Origin: Lachnospiraceae bacterium A2
GTDB taxonomy: Bacteria > Bacillota > Clostridia > Lachnospirales > Lachnospiraceae
Length of the DNA stretch: 64,000 bases
Direction: 5' to 3'
Assembly: GCA_000403315.2 (NCBI GenBank)
Contig: KE159636.1
Span: 2,579,797-2,643,796, forward strand
In this document: piece after piece, positions 1 to 8,614 of the stretch
Position numbering within the stretch: position 1 is the first letter of the stretch
Layout of the letters: each line of letters begins with the position of its first letter
Notes under the pieces: generated by a model
What the model saw: the letters and a program-made list of their open reading frames with translations, nothing else
Database searches by the model: none
Told to the model about the DNA's origin: nothing
Position numbers and translations under genes: made by a program

Positions 1-248
1 GGGAAACGGAGATCCCTTTAACATTGGTGGAATATAAGCTGCTCTGCCTGTTTTTGAAGAATCCAGGCCGCATCCTGCCAAGGGAACTGATCTTAGACCG
101 CCTTTGGGATGGGAACGGCAGCTATGTGGATGACAATACCCTTTCCGTCTATATACGCAGGCTGAGGAGGAAGATTGAAGATGACCCGAATTCCCCCACA
201 AAGCTTCTGACGGAAATTGGGTTTGGCTATAAATGGGCCGGGGAGTGA
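1..248 (+). CDS. Response regulator, OmpR/PhoB type (C-terminal part only)
   Basis: The gene is cut by the window edge; the frame is open from base 3, so only the winged-helix DNA-binding domain is seen. It reads through the recognition-helix region (YVDDNTLSVYIRRLRRKIE) and the closing wing (IGFGYKW), both typical of OmpR/PhoB effector domains. The receiver domain must lie upstream of the window. It stops 6 bases before the histidine kinase gene, so the two form a two-component operon that probably controls the ABC exporter just downstream. The target genes are inferred from position only. Confidence 0.9.
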   Translation, partial: ETEIPLTLVEYKLLCLFLKNPGRILPRELILDRLWDGNGSYVDDNTLSVYIRRLRRKIEDDPNSPTKLLTEIGFGYKWAGE

Positions 249-254
249 TGGAAG

Positions 255-1490
255 ATGAAAACAATGGGAAAAGAAACAAGGAGGATGCTGTGCTGCCTGC
301 TTGCTATCTGGCTGGCTGCGGCAGCAGGTTTCACGGTCCTTTTATCCTATATGGCGAATGATTACCAGAAAACAATGGTGGAGCATGATTATGGGACGGC
401 AGGGTATCTGGTCAACCACCTGGACACAAATGTGGCAGCCGCGTTTACGAAAGACAAAACGGACTCTGACCTGGAGGCCGGAAGGCGGATCCTTAAGGAA
501 GCGGGCTACCATGGAAATGCAGATCCCAGACTGATTCCTGCCGTATATGCTTACCGAAAGCATACCGCCGCCTGGTTCGGAGGTATGTTTTTTTGCGTTT
601 TTTTGGCCGTTTTTTTGACAGTCTGGATTTACATCCGGAAACAAAACAAAGCGATAGCAAAGGCAGATGCTGTGATCACCCGGTTCCTTTCAGGGGATAC
701 GGGACAGAGGATCGACAGCGAGGAAACCGGGGACTGGTACAGCCTGTTCCACAGGATCAATGAGCTTGCCTCTATCCTCTCTGCCCAGGCAGAACATGAA
801 AAACAGACGCGCGAATTTCTGCAGGGTATGATCTCAGATGTTTCCCACCAGTTAAAGACGCCCCTGGCAGCGCTTAAGATGTATGATGAGATTATGGCGC
901 AGGAGGGTACGGACAGGGAGACCATCCATGCATTCAGCCAGAAATCCCTGCGGGAAATACGCAGGGTGGAAGATGTGGTCTATATGCTCTTAAAAATAGC
1001 CAGGCTGGACGCGGGCACGGTCAGGATGGAAAAGGCGGAGGAAAACATGGAAATGCTCCTTAAGGATGTGACGGAACGCTTTGAGATGTTGGCGGCCCAG
1101 GAAGCGAAAGAAATTGTGTTATCCGGGAGCAGCGATGTTTCCCTTTACTGCGATGCCCTTTGGATGTCGGAAGCTTTGGGGAATGTGGTAAAAAATGCGC
1201 TGGAGCATACCCAGAGGGGCGGGAAAGTAGCGATCAGCTGGGAGAGGACGCCCCTTCTTACAAACATTGTAGTGGAAGACAACGGAACAGGGATCCACCA
1301 GGAGGATATCCATAATATCTTCAAACGGTTTTACCGGAGCCGTTTTTCCCAGGATACCCATGGAATCGGTCTGGGCCTGCCGCTTGCCAAGTCCATTGTG
1401 GAGGCCCATCAGGGGACGATTTCCGTAACCAGCAAGGTCGGGCAGGGCAGTAGATTCGTTTTAAGTTTTTTTCATCTTACAAAAGAGTAA
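255..1490 (+). CDS. Sensor histidine kinase
   Basis: A 411-residue membrane histidine kinase. Two membrane segments (about residues 11-31 and 107-127) enclose a sensor loop of about 75 residues. The dimerisation/phosphoacceptor box is SHQLKTP with His198, followed by the N box (NVVKNALEH), G1 box (DNGTGI) and G2 box (GIGLGLPLAKSIVEAHQG). It autophosphorylates and passes phosphate to the regulator encoded just upstream. The ATG at 255 is 6 bases after the regulator's stop. Kinase-regulator pairs next to an ATPase and FtsX-type permease usually sense peptide antibiotics or envelope stress; here that is an inference. Confidence 0.93.
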   Translation: MKTMGKETRRMLCCLLAIWLAAAAGFTVLLSYMANDYQKTMVEHDYGTAGYLVNHLDTNVAAAFTKDKTDSDLEAGRRILKEAGYHGNADPRLIPAVYAYRKHTAAWFGGMFFCVFLAVFLTVWIYIRKQNKAIAKADAVITRFLSGDTGQRIDSEETGDWYSLFHRINELASILSAQAEHEKQTREFLQGMISDVSHQLKTPLAALKMYDEIMAQEGTDRETIHAFSQKSLREIRRVEDVVYMLLKIARLDAGTVRMEKAEENMEMLLKDVTERFEMLAAQEAKEIVLSGSSDVSLYCDALWMSEALGNVVKNALEHTQRGGKVAISWERTPLLTNIVVEDNGTGIHQEDIHNIFKRFYRSRFSQDTHGIGLGLPLAKSIVEAHQGTISVTSKVGQGSRFVLSFFHLTKE

Positions 1491-1497
1491 GATGAAA
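1470..1497. repeat. Inverted repeat at the end of the kinase gene
   Basis: An 11-base perfect inverted repeat (TTTCATCTTAC, 6-base loop, GTAAGATGAAA) covers the last codons and stop of the kinase gene. There is no trailing T-run, so it may be an RNA processing or attenuation hairpin between the regulatory genes and the exporter genes rather than a full terminator. Confidence 0.5.
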
Positions 1498-1548
1498 TTC
1501 ATGTGAAAGTAAGACCCATCGGGTAAGATAATTCCCGAAAGGCAGGTA

Positions 1549-2238
1549 ATGAATATGAATATTCTTGAAGTACAGAATCTATGCAAGACCTATGGAAAAG
1601 GGGAAGCGGAAGTCCGGGCGCTGGATCATGTTTCCTTCTCCGTGGGCAAAGGGGAATTTATCGCAATCGTAGGCGAGTCCGGTTCCGGGAAAAGTACGCT
1701 TTTAAATGTGGTGGGGGCTTTGGATAACCCGACATCTGGAAAAGTGCTGATTGATGGCAAGGACATTTTTTCCATGCCCGAAAAGAAGCTCACGGTGTTC
1801 CGCCGCCAAAATATCGGATTTATCTTCCAGTCCTTTAACCTGATCCCGGAACTGAATGTAGAACAGAACATTACATTCCCATTGCTTCTGGACTACCAGA
1901 AGCCGGACCAGAAGTATGTGGAGGAACTGCTGGAGATTCTGGGATTAAAGGAGCGCAGGAAGCACCTCCCCAGTGAGCTAAGCGGAGGCCAGCAGCAGAG
2001 GGTGGCAATCGGGAGGGCGCTGGCGGCCCGTCCTGCCATCATCATGGCGGATGAGCCTACCGGGAACCTGGATTCTAAGAACAGCCAGGAGGTCATTACC
2101 CTCTTAAAATCCATGTCGGCTCAGTACAGGCAGACAATCCTGATGATCACCCACAATGAAAACCATGCGGATGCAACGGACCGGGTACTGCGCATGACGG
2201 ACGGCAGGCTGAAAGATTTGGGGGTGGCGGCGAGATGA
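1549..2238 (+). CDS. ABC transporter ATP-binding protein (MacB/LolD type)
   Basis: A 229-residue ATPase with a full nucleotide-binding domain: Walker A GESGSGKST (residues 42-50), Q-loop in FIFQSFNLIPELNV, signature LSGGQQQR, Walker B IIMADEPTGNLD and H-loop ITH. The signature and the EPTGNLD extension are typical of the LolD/MacB/FtsE group that powers FtsX-type permeases. Its end overlaps the permease start by four bases (ATGA), so the two are translationally coupled. A second ATG at 1555 could also serve as start. Probable role: extrusion or sensing of a membrane-active compound under the upstream two-component system. Confidence 0.93.
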   Translation: MNMNILEVQNLCKTYGKGEAEVRALDHVSFSVGKGEFIAIVGESGSGKSTLLNVVGALDNPTSGKVLIDGKDIFSMPEKKLTVFRRQNIGFIFQSFNLIPELNVEQNITFPLLLDYQKPDQKYVEELLEILGLKERRKHLPSELSGGQQQRVAIGRALAARPAIIMADEPTGNLDSKNSQEVITLLKSMSAQYRQTILMITHNENHADATDRVLRMTDGRLKDLGVAAR

Positions 2239-4559
2239 GAAGTTATCTTGGACTGATACCCCAGTATGAAAGGGTTCACCGCAAAAATAACAGGATCTCT
2301 GTGCTGTGCATCACGCTTTCGGTATGCCTTGTAATGGCGATTTTCAGTATGGCGGATATGGCGATGCGCTCCCAGAAGAATTATTTTATTAAAACCAATG
2401 GCGAATACCATGTGGCGCTCCATGATGTGGAGGCAGAGACGGCAGAACTGGTATCGGCAAGGGTTGACATGGCTTTATCAGGATGGGTTTATCAGGGCAG
2501 TACGGGAAGGTTATCCGGCAAAGCCGTCAGTTTTGTGGGGGCAAATGAAGAAACCATGGAATCCCTGACTGAAATGGATATGACGGCCGGGGCATATCCT
2601 TCCCTGCCGGATGAGGCGCTGCTGAATGAAAACGCCATGGGGCAGCTGGGTCTGTCCATTGGCGATTATGTGACGGTTACGGTTCCAGACGGCTCACAAA
2701 AACAGTACCGGATTACCGGAACCCTTGCGGATATGGGTTCCATGCTGAAAGCGGATATCTGCGGGATGGCGCTCTGCGAGGAGGGCTTCCTCGCCATTGC
2801 AGATGAAAATGCGGCAGACGGCACCACCTACCGCATCCAGTTTAAGAGCGGCGCCCATATTCAGGAGGCCATAAAGGAAATCAAGAGCCAGTTTGGCCTT
2901 TCTGACGGCCAGATCTCAGAAAATACCGCTTTATTGGGCCTGATGGGACAAAGCGAGAGCAATATCATGCAGGCGCTCTATCTGATCGCTGCGATCCTGG
3001 TTTTCCTTGTTTTGATTGCGGGAACGGTAATGATCTCCGCAAGCTTTAACACCAATGTATTGGAGAGGACACAATTTTATGGGCTGCTGCGCTGTCTGGG
3101 GGCATCCAGGAAACAGGTAAAGCATTTTGTGATCCTGCAGGGGCTTAAGAAAAGCGCAAAGGGCGTTCCCATTGGCCTGCTGGCGGGCCAGGCTGTGACA
3201 TGGGCTGCCTGCCTGTTACTGGGCTCCATCAGCGGAGACCGGTTTTCAGAGGTTCCGTTATTTGAATTCAGTATCGCCGGTATATTGGCAGGGAGTGTGG
3301 TGGGCTTCCTGAGCGTCCTCCTTGCTTCTCTTTCCCCGGCGAAAAAAGCTTCCAGGGTTTCGCCTGTTACGGCAATCAGCGGAGGTTCCCAGCTGACGCA
3401 GAATAAGCGTGCGGCGAATACAAAGCTGTTCCATGTGGAGACAGGCATGGGCATGTTCCATGCGTTGTCTGGAAAAAAGAATTTATTCCTGATGACCTGT
3501 TCTTTTGCCATCAGCATCATGCTTTTCCTTGCTTTCCAGGTGCTGGTCGTATTCCTGGGCCAGGCTATGCCTGCATTAGCCCCGTGGTCGGGGGATGTAT
3601 CTGTGACAGCCGCTGCAGGGCTGGAAATTTCTGTAATAGAAGAAATCGAAGCTGTCAATGGTGTGAAGCGTGCTTTTGGCAGAATGGAATACGGCGGCTT
3701 ATCTGTTTCCTCCGATACCGAAAACGGAACGGCCACGCTGGTTTCCTATGAAGAAAATCAGTTCAAATGGGCAAAAGAGGAACTGAACGAGGGAAATATC
3801 AATGCGGTTTCGCAAGGAACCGGGGATATCTTAGTGTCCTACCGGGATGGCATGCAATGGAAGGCCGGGGACACCGTGACGCTCCATACGCCTTTGGGGG
3901 AGAAACAGGTGAGGATTGCGGGAGTCCTTTCTTCTACAAATGCATCAAGTGAAGCGGGAAGCCTTGGATACATCATATGCTCAGAACAGCTGTTTACAGA
4001 GAGCATTGGCGGGTTAGGCTATACGGCTGTGGATATACAGCTTGCAGGCAGCAGTACAGATGAGACAGTATCGGCAATACGGAGCCTGCTTCCATCTGAC
4101 ATTTCCATTGCAGATAAACGGCTGTCAAATTCGGAATCCCAGAGTTCCTATTATACAGGTGCGGTGTTTATTTATGGGTTTCTGCTCATTATTGCGCTGA
4201 TTACCATATTCAATATCTTTAACAGTATGAATGCCAGCGTGGCGGCAAGGACCAGACAGTATGGCGTAATGCGCTCCATTGGGATGGGAGCCGGGCAGCT
4301 CTACAAGATGATTGCTGCAGAGGCAGCCACCTATGCAGTATTAGGATGTGTCACCGGATGTGTCTTGGGCTTACCATTGAATAAGATGATGTTCCAGTTC
4401 CTGATTGCAGATAAATGGGGAACGACCTGGCAGCTTCCAGTTGCCTCTCTGCTGCTGATCGTCGTGTTATGTTTTGGATCTGCGGCGTTGGCGATCCGGC
4501 AGCCAATCAAAAGAATCGGGCAGCTGTCCATTGTGGATACCATAAAGCTGCAGCAGTAA
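2235..4559 (+). CDS. ABC transporter permease with two FtsX domains
   Basis: A 774-residue permease. Hydrophobic segments lie near residues 20-42, 248-275, 305-330, 350-370, 425-448, 645-670, 695-720 and 735-760: a tandem FtsX layout with two large extracytoplasmic loops (about 45-245 and 450-640). Both cytoplasmic signature stretches are visible (GLLRCLGASRKQV and GVMRSIGMGAGQL), the usual coupling loops that contact the ATPase. It overlaps the ATPase gene by 4 bases and closes the operon. The substrate cannot be read from the sequence; antimicrobial peptide or lipid-linked compound export is plausible. Confidence 0.9.
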   Translation: MRSYLGLIPQYERVHRKNNRISVLCITLSVCLVMAIFSMADMAMRSQKNYFIKTNGEYHVALHDVEAETAELVSARVDMALSGWVYQGSTGRLSGKAVSFVGANEETMESLTEMDMTAGAYPSLPDEALLNENAMGQLGLSIGDYVTVTVPDGSQKQYRITGTLADMGSMLKADICGMALCEEGFLAIADENAADGTTYRIQFKSGAHIQEAIKEIKSQFGLSDGQISENTALLGLMGQSESNIMQALYLIAAILVFLVLIAGTVMISASFNTNVLERTQFYGLLRCLGASRKQVKHFVILQGLKKSAKGVPIGLLAGQAVTWAACLLLGSISGDRFSEVPLFEFSIAGILAGSVVGFLSVLLASLSPAKKASRVSPVTAISGGSQLTQNKRAANTKLFHVETGMGMFHALSGKKNLFLMTCSFAISIMLFLAFQVLVVFLGQAMPALAPWSGDVSVTAAAGLEISVIEEIEAVNGVKRAFGRMEYGGLSVSSDTENGTATLVSYEENQFKWAKEELNEGNINAVSQGTGDILVSYRDGMQWKAGDTVTLHTPLGEKQVRIAGVLSSTNASSEAGSLGYIICSEQLFTESIGGLGYTAVDIQLAGSSTDETVSAIRSLLPSDISIADKRLSNSESQSSYYTGAVFIYGFLLIIALITIFNIFNSMNASVAARTRQYGVMRSIGMGAGQLYKMIAAEAATYAVLGCVTGCVLGLPLNKMMFQFLIADKWGTTWQLPVASLLLIVVLCFGSAALAIRQPIKRIGQLSIVDTIKLQQ

Positions 4560-4584
4560 CACATGGATACTGGCTAAAAATTTT

Positions 4585-4652
4585 GAAATGTCCGAGCTTT
4601 GTAACAATTCAGGTCGTTTTAAAGCTGACCGGATGATAGGCTCGGACATTTC
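4585..4652. terminator. Long hairpin downstream of the ABC operon
   Basis: Thirteen-base perfect arms GAAATGTCCGAGC (4585-4597) and GCTCGGACATTTC (4640-4652) enclose 42 bases that can form a smaller inner stem (GGTC/GACC). It begins 25 bases after the permease stop and probably ends the operon, though a T-run is weak. A structured RNA or repeat remnant is an alternative. Confidence 0.45.
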
Positions 4653-4798
4653 TGTGACATTTGTGCCATATGATAAAAGAAATCAATACCGATTTTTTCT
4701 TTTTTATATTTTTTTAATATGGGGAAGATGGGAAAAGAAATTTTGAGGGGGAGAGGAGGGGAAAAAGATAGTTCCTGCTGCATGGTGGAGAAGTTTTA

Positions 4799-4979
4799 AT
4801 GGGTTGGCATGACACAAAACAGTTATCAGAGGCAACAGGCATATATCAGGCCAGATATAAGTAAAATAGAGAGGGCTGCTGCAAACCCATCATTGAATAC
4901 ATTAAAGATGATTGCTGATAGCATGGGGATGGATTTAAAAATTGAGTTTGCCCCTAAAAGTTATTACTCCGGCGGTTAA
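4799..4979 (+). pseudogene. HigA/XRE-type antitoxin remnant, frameshifted
   Basis: Two adjacent frames reconstruct a helix-turn-helix antitoxin. The first frame (ATG at 4799) reads KQLSEATGIYQA, and after one extra base near 4851 the second frame reads DISKIERAAANPSLNTLKMI and continues to KIEFAPK. The ISKIE and NPSLNTL motifs are typical of HigA-family antitoxins. The N-terminal part before the helix-turn-helix is missing, no toxin gene is visible upstream, and the C-terminus runs into the MITE-like repeat, which supplies the stop codon. A dead relic of a toxin-antitoxin module. Confidence 0.65.
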
Positions 4980-5120
4980 ATATCGACGTTTTTACTTGCC
5001 TAAATTTCCATTTGCCGCGTTGCCATCCGTTGACGTAGCCCCGCTACGCCGCCTTATTCCGCCTTGCAGATGGAAATTTATTCCGCGTAAAATTCGTCGG
5101 CATTTAACCGCCGGAGTAAT
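4963..5120 (+). mobile_element. MITE-like element, copy 1 (158 bp)
   Basis: Perfect 19-base terminal inverted repeats (ATTACTCCGGCGGTTAAAT and its complement) bound a 158-bp sequence. A second copy of exactly the same length, with only about 8 substitutions, lies inverted at 12175-12332. There is no transposase inside, so it would be mobilised in trans. No clear target duplication is visible at either copy. This copy caps the antitoxin relic on its left and adjoins a PBP-tail relic on its right. Confidence 0.8.
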
Positions 5121-5145
5121 AGAATGTTTTGGGAGCGTAAAATAA
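5115..5145 (+). pseudogene. Relic of a PBP C-terminal tail
   Basis: The frame leaving the MITE-like repeat reads VIECFGSVK and stop. The complete PBP gene 2.6 kb downstream ends with VIECFGKE, and 16 bases (ATAGAATGTTTTGGGA) are shared between them. It is followed at once by a terminator-like hairpin, as expected for a true gene end. Probably the last codons of a second, deleted copy of that gene; a chance match cannot be excluded. Confidence 0.35.
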
Positions 5146-5193
5146 AGTGTGTAAGTTAGAAATACAGTAAATCTAAATGCACACTTTATTTTT
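5140..5193 (+). terminator. Rho-independent terminator-like hairpin
   Basis: Arms AAATAAAGTGTG (5140-5151) and CACACTTTATTT (5180-5191) with a following T-run. It lies just after the relic PBP tail and probably belonged to that lost gene. Confidence 0.55.
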
Positions 5194-5247
5194 CTGTATA
5201 AGGTGTGCCAGACTGAAAGGATGAAGAAAAGGATGGGTACAACACTT

Positions 5248-5325
5248 ATGGCACGAAGGAACAGACAGAACACAAAAGGAGCAGCGATCGCACAGGCGAT
5301 TATGGAGGAATACCATCTGCCGCAG
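5248..5325 (+). pseudogene. Possible IS256-type transposase N-terminal fragment
   Basis: The frame reads MARRNRQNTKGAAIAQAIME followed by EYHLPQ, which resembles the start of mutator-family (IS256) transposases. The similarity is lost after about 26 codons and no catalytic region follows, so this is at most a short relic. The rest of 5200-5480 shows nothing else recognisable. Confidence 0.3.
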
Positions 5326-5489
5326 GGGATGATGGTATTTTTCTTTTCATGGAATACAGGCATTACATGCCCTATCATGGATGCAGCCAGTTCCAGCTTG
5401 GATTCCTTTATTTGAGAAGTTAATTAGGAGCATTATGTGATAGAAAACTTTTGTAGAAGGGCAAATGCTCAAAGAATTTTTTATTTTAC

Positions 5490-5566
5490 TTGACTTATAA
5501 ATCTTACTGATGTAATATTTTATCAAGGCATATCAATTTTTTTATTATAAAATCTTACACAAGTAA
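5490..5566 (+). promoter_or_regulatory. PBP promoter with two BlaI/MecI-type operators
   Basis: A near-consensus sigma-A promoter, TTGACT (5490-5495), 17-base spacer, TAATAT (5513-5518). Two dyads of form TTAC-N4-GTAA followed by TATT lie at 5504-5515 (TTACTGATGTAA, overlapping the -10) and 5555-5566 (TTACACAAGTAA). Both sit in the same longer context (ATCTTAC-N4-GTAATATTT). This is the shape of BlaI/MecI operators, and the gene behind it is a MecA-like PBP. No blaI/mecI or blaR/mecR gene is in the window, so the repressor would act from elsewhere. Confidence 0.7.
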
Positions 5567-5605
5567 TATTTAATGCTAAAGTGGTTTCAATTTGGAGGAA
5601 AGTTC

Positions 5606-7786
5606 ATGGTGAAAAAGAAAAGCAGACGCAGAAGAAAAAGAACGAAAAAGGTTTTGCTGCTTATTGCAGGCATTATGGGAGCAATTACACTTGGTATGGC
5701 AGTATATATGCTGATTTTAACTAAAACGGGAAGCAATCTGACCAAACCGGATGAATTGCTTCTCACATATATGAATCACATTTCAGAGCAGAATTATAAG
5801 GAAATGTATCGAATGCTTGACGTGGATGCATCTGGACAGATCAGCGAGGAGGATTTTATAAAGCGCAATTCAGCTATCTATGAGGGGATAGAAGTACATA
5901 ACATAACAACCACAATTATCTCTTACGATGCAGAAACACCCTCCGGGTATCCCTCTATGCCATTCGGCGATAAAGAGGAAAGAAACGTGGTGCATTACCA
6001 GACAGCGTTTGATACTGCTGCGGGAAATATCAGCTTTGAAAATGAGGCATTTTTCCTGAAAGGAGAAGATGGTTACAAGCTGGCGTGGAGTGACTCCCTG
6101 ATCTATCCGGGACTATCCTCCACGGACAGAGTAAGGGTTTCTACCATACAGGCCAAAAGGGGAGAAATATTAGACAGAAACGACCGTATCCTTGCAGGGC
6201 CGGGTGTTGCGTCTTCTGTGGGAATTGTGCCGGGAAAACTGGAAAATAAGGATAGTGTAATAGAACAGATAGCGGAGCTGCTGGGAATAGAATCGGAGGA
6301 AATAGAAAAGAAATTATCGGCAAAGTGGGTAAAAGAGGATTCCTTTGTCCCGGTCAAAACCTTGCGAAAAGTGGAAGAAATAGAATTGATGTCATTAGAG
6401 CCGGATGAAGAAGCGTTAAAGGAGTATGAAAGGCAACAGCGGCTATTGGAGATACCAGGGGTTATGATTTCTGATACGGAAGTGAGATCATATCCCTTAA
6501 AAGATGCGGCGGCGCATCTGGTTGGTTATGTTCAGAATGTGACAGCGGAGGATTTGGAAAAACACGCAGGAGACGGTTATACGGCGAACAGTGTGATTGG
6601 AAGAAGCGGAGCAGAGGGATTGTTTGAGAAAGAATTAAGGGGGCAGAACGGGTGTCGCATTTATATTGTGGATTCGGATGGGAACGAAAAAGAGGAGCTT
6701 GCCTGCCGTATCGTAGAAAATGGGAAAGACATAAAACTGACAATAGATTCAGAACTTCAAAATGTTTTATATGAACAATTTCGGAGTGATAAAAGCTGTT
6801 CAGTAGCGATGAATCCGTACACAGGGGAAGTGCTGGCATTGGTAAGCACACCCTCTTATGACAATAACGACTTTATTATGGGATTATCCAGTGAGAAATG
6901 GGCAGCATTGAATGAGGATGAAAACAAACCAATGTATAACCGTTTCCGGCAGGTATGGTGTCCGGGTTCCACTTTTAAGCCAATCACTGCGGCAATCGGT
7001 CTGGAATCCGGAGCCATCAATCCAAATGAGGACTATGGAAACGTAGGGTTAAGCTGGCAAAAGGATGCTTCATGGGGTTCCTACCATGTAACGACACTCC
7101 ATGCGTATGATCCGGTTGTTTTGGAAAATGCCCTGATCTATTCAGATAACATCTATTTCGCAAAAGCGGCATTAAAAATCGGTGCAGAGGAAATGAAAAA
7201 TTCCCTGTTGAAACTGGGGTTTCAGGAAGAAATGCCTTTTGAAGTTGTAATGTCAAAATCACAGTATTCCAACACGGAAAATATTGAAACGGAGATACAA
7301 CTGGCAGACAGCGGATATGGGCAGGGGCAGATTCTGGTAAATCCGCTCCACATGGCATGTCTCTATACAGCCTTTTGCAATAAAGGGAATGTAATAAAAC
7401 CGTATTTTGTTTATCTCCCAAACGCAGATCCGGAATACTGGATTCCTAACGCTTTTTCTGAAAACACAACGAATCTTGTATTGGAGGGAATGAAAAAGGT
7501 TATCAATGACTCTCACGGAACGGGCTATGCGGCACACAGGGAAGATATTCTGCTGGCAGGGAAAACCGGGACAGCAGAAATCAAGGTATCGAAAGAGGAT
7601 ACCTCCGGTACGGAACTGGGATGGTTTGCCATTTTTACAGCAGAGAAAACAGAGGAAAATCCGATTTTGATTGTAAGCATGGTTGAAGATGTAAAAGGGA
7701 GAGGAGGAAGCGGTTATGTTGTTGGAAAAGACAAACAGGTTATAGAATGTTTTGGGAAAGAGTCCCCAAATCCTGCCGAAGATTGA
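5606..7786 (+). CDS. MecA-like penicillin-binding transpeptidase
   Basis: A 726-residue class B PBP that would cross-link peptidoglycan outside the membrane. In order: basic N-terminus, one membrane anchor (about residues 14-36), an NTF2-like/MecA-N domain (about 45-150), a dimerisation region beginning with KRGEILDRNDRILA, and the transpeptidase domain with SxxK nucleophile Ser455 (STFK), SDN (Ser513) and KTG (Lys653). The MecA-N domain is what distinguishes low-affinity PBPs such as PBP2a and PBP5fm from housekeeping PBP2. Start chosen at 5606 because GGAGGA precedes it; an in-frame ATG at 5573 has no ribosome site. The gene is AT-rich and stands alone under a BlaI/MecI-type operator. Low beta-lactam affinity is inferred, not shown. 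Confidence 0.88.
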   Translation: MVKKKSRRRRKRTKKVLLLIAGIMGAITLGMAVYMLILTKTGSNLTKPDELLLTYMNHISEQNYKEMYRMLDVDASGQISEEDFIKRNSAIYEGIEVHNITTTIISYDAETPSGYPSMPFGDKEERNVVHYQTAFDTAAGNISFENEAFFLKGEDGYKLAWSDSLIYPGLSSTDRVRVSTIQAKRGEILDRNDRILAGPGVASSVGIVPGKLENKDSVIEQIAELLGIESEEIEKKLSAKWVKEDSFVPVKTLRKVEEIELMSLEPDEEALKEYERQQRLLEIPGVMISDTEVRSYPLKDAAAHLVGYVQNVTAEDLEKHAGDGYTANSVIGRSGAEGLFEKELRGQNGCRIYIVDSDGNEKEELACRIVENGKDIKLTIDSELQNVLYEQFRSDKSCSVAMNPYTGEVLALVSTPSYDNNDFIMGLSSEKWAALNEDENKPMYNRFRQVWCPGSTFKPITAAIGLESGAINPNEDYGNVGLSWQKDASWGSYHVTTLHAYDPVVLENALIYSDNIYFAKAALKIGAEEMKNSLLKLGFQEEMPFEVVMSKSQYSNTENIETEIQLADSGYGQGQILVNPLHMACLYTAFCNKGNVIKPYFVYLPNADPEYWIPNAFSENTTNLVLEGMKKVINDSHGTGYAAHREDILLAGKTGTAEIKVSKEDTSGTELGWFAIFTAEKTEENPILIVSMVEDVKGRGGSGYVVGKDKQVIECFGKESPNPAED

Positions 7787-7866
7787 TATTTTCAGACTGA
7801 ATAGTTTTAAGGAGTTTGTTATTTCAGATATTTTTTCTCCAAGCACAGTCGGGTTTTTAATATGTC

Positions 7867-7925
7867 TTGACTATATAAAAGCATAATAGTAATATGATTT
7901 CACACCCATTCCACATTGGTATGAT
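7867..7925 (+). promoter_or_regulatory. Promoter of the second two-component system, with heptad repeats
   Basis: TTGACT (7867-7872), 17-base spacer, TAATAT (7890-7895). Directly after the -10 lie two direct heptads, TTTCACA (7898-7904) and TTCCACA (7909-7915), 11 bases apart, each followed by a 4-base linker; a TATGAT (7920-7925) follows. The same heptads, in three copies, precede the ABC transporter at 9792-9820. OmpR-type regulators bind heptads spaced by one helical turn, so this is a likely autoregulatory site. Confidence 0.65.
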
Positions 7926-7948
7926 ATGCTTAAACAGAGGTGATTTAT

Positions 7949-8614
7949 ATGGCGACATTACTCATTGTTGAGGATGACCGAAAAACAAACGAAGCAATAT
8001 GCGAGTATCTAAAATCAGCAGGGCATATGCTAATATCAGCGTATGATGGTGCTGCTGCATTACAATCTTTTGATGAATGCAATATAGACTTAATTGTGCT
8101 TGATATTATGCTCCCTAAAATATCGGGGCTTTCCGTTTTGCATGAAATAAGGCAAAAAAGCTCTGTTCCTGTACTTATGCTAACAGCGATTGAAGATGAA
8201 TATACCCAAGTTACAAGTTTTGATGAACAAGCGGATGACTATATCACAAAGCCCTTTTCTATGGTTTTATTGGGGCGGCGTATTACAGCTCTTTTAAGAA
8301 GAAGTGGAAAAGGGATATTGCCTAATACAATAGCATTTGGTGATGTAATTGTGGATTTCTCTGGTTATTCTGCAAAGGATAGTAATGGAAAAATTGATAT
8401 TACCCCAAAAGAAATAGATTTGCTAAGGTTGCTTGTGGAACATAAAGGATTGGTTCTTACCCGCACTCAAATACTTGATGATTTATGGGGGGATAGTTAT
8501 CCTATTATTGACAGGACAATAGATACTTATATTAAAAATTTGCGAAAGAAACTACGGCTTGAATGTATCGTTACTGTTAAAGGTATAGGTTACAAGTATG
8601 AGGTGAATACATGA
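7949..8614 (+). CDS. Response regulator, OmpR/PhoB family
   Basis: A 221-residue two-domain regulator. The receiver domain has the acidic pocket (EDD, residues 8-10), phosphoacceptor Asp52 (LIVLDIMLP) and the conserved Lys in YITKPF; the C-terminal winged helix includes ITPKEIDLLRLL and TIDTYIKNLRKKL. Start at 7949 because AGAGG lies 8 bases before it; a GTG at 7940 overlaps that site. It overlaps the next gene by four bases (ATGA). It probably binds the TTYCAYA heptads in its own promoter and in front of the ABC genes at 9880. The low GC matches the PBP gene, unlike the first regulator in this window. Confidence 0.93.
   Translation: MATLLIVEDDRKTNEAICEYLKSAGHMLISAYDGAAALQSFDECNIDLIVLDIMLPKISGLSVLHEIRQKSSVPVLMLTAIEDEYTQVTSFDEQADDYITKPFSMVLLGRRITALLRRSGKGILPNTIAFGDVIVDFSGYSAKDSNGKIDITPKEIDLLRLLVEHKGLVLTRTQILDDLWGDSYPIIDRTIDTYIKNLRKKLRLECIVTVKGIGYKYEVNT

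Noticed and set aside
3077..3736. Minus-strand open frame of 219 codons inside the first permease
   Set aside because: Mirror of a conserved FtsX-type gene, no start signals.
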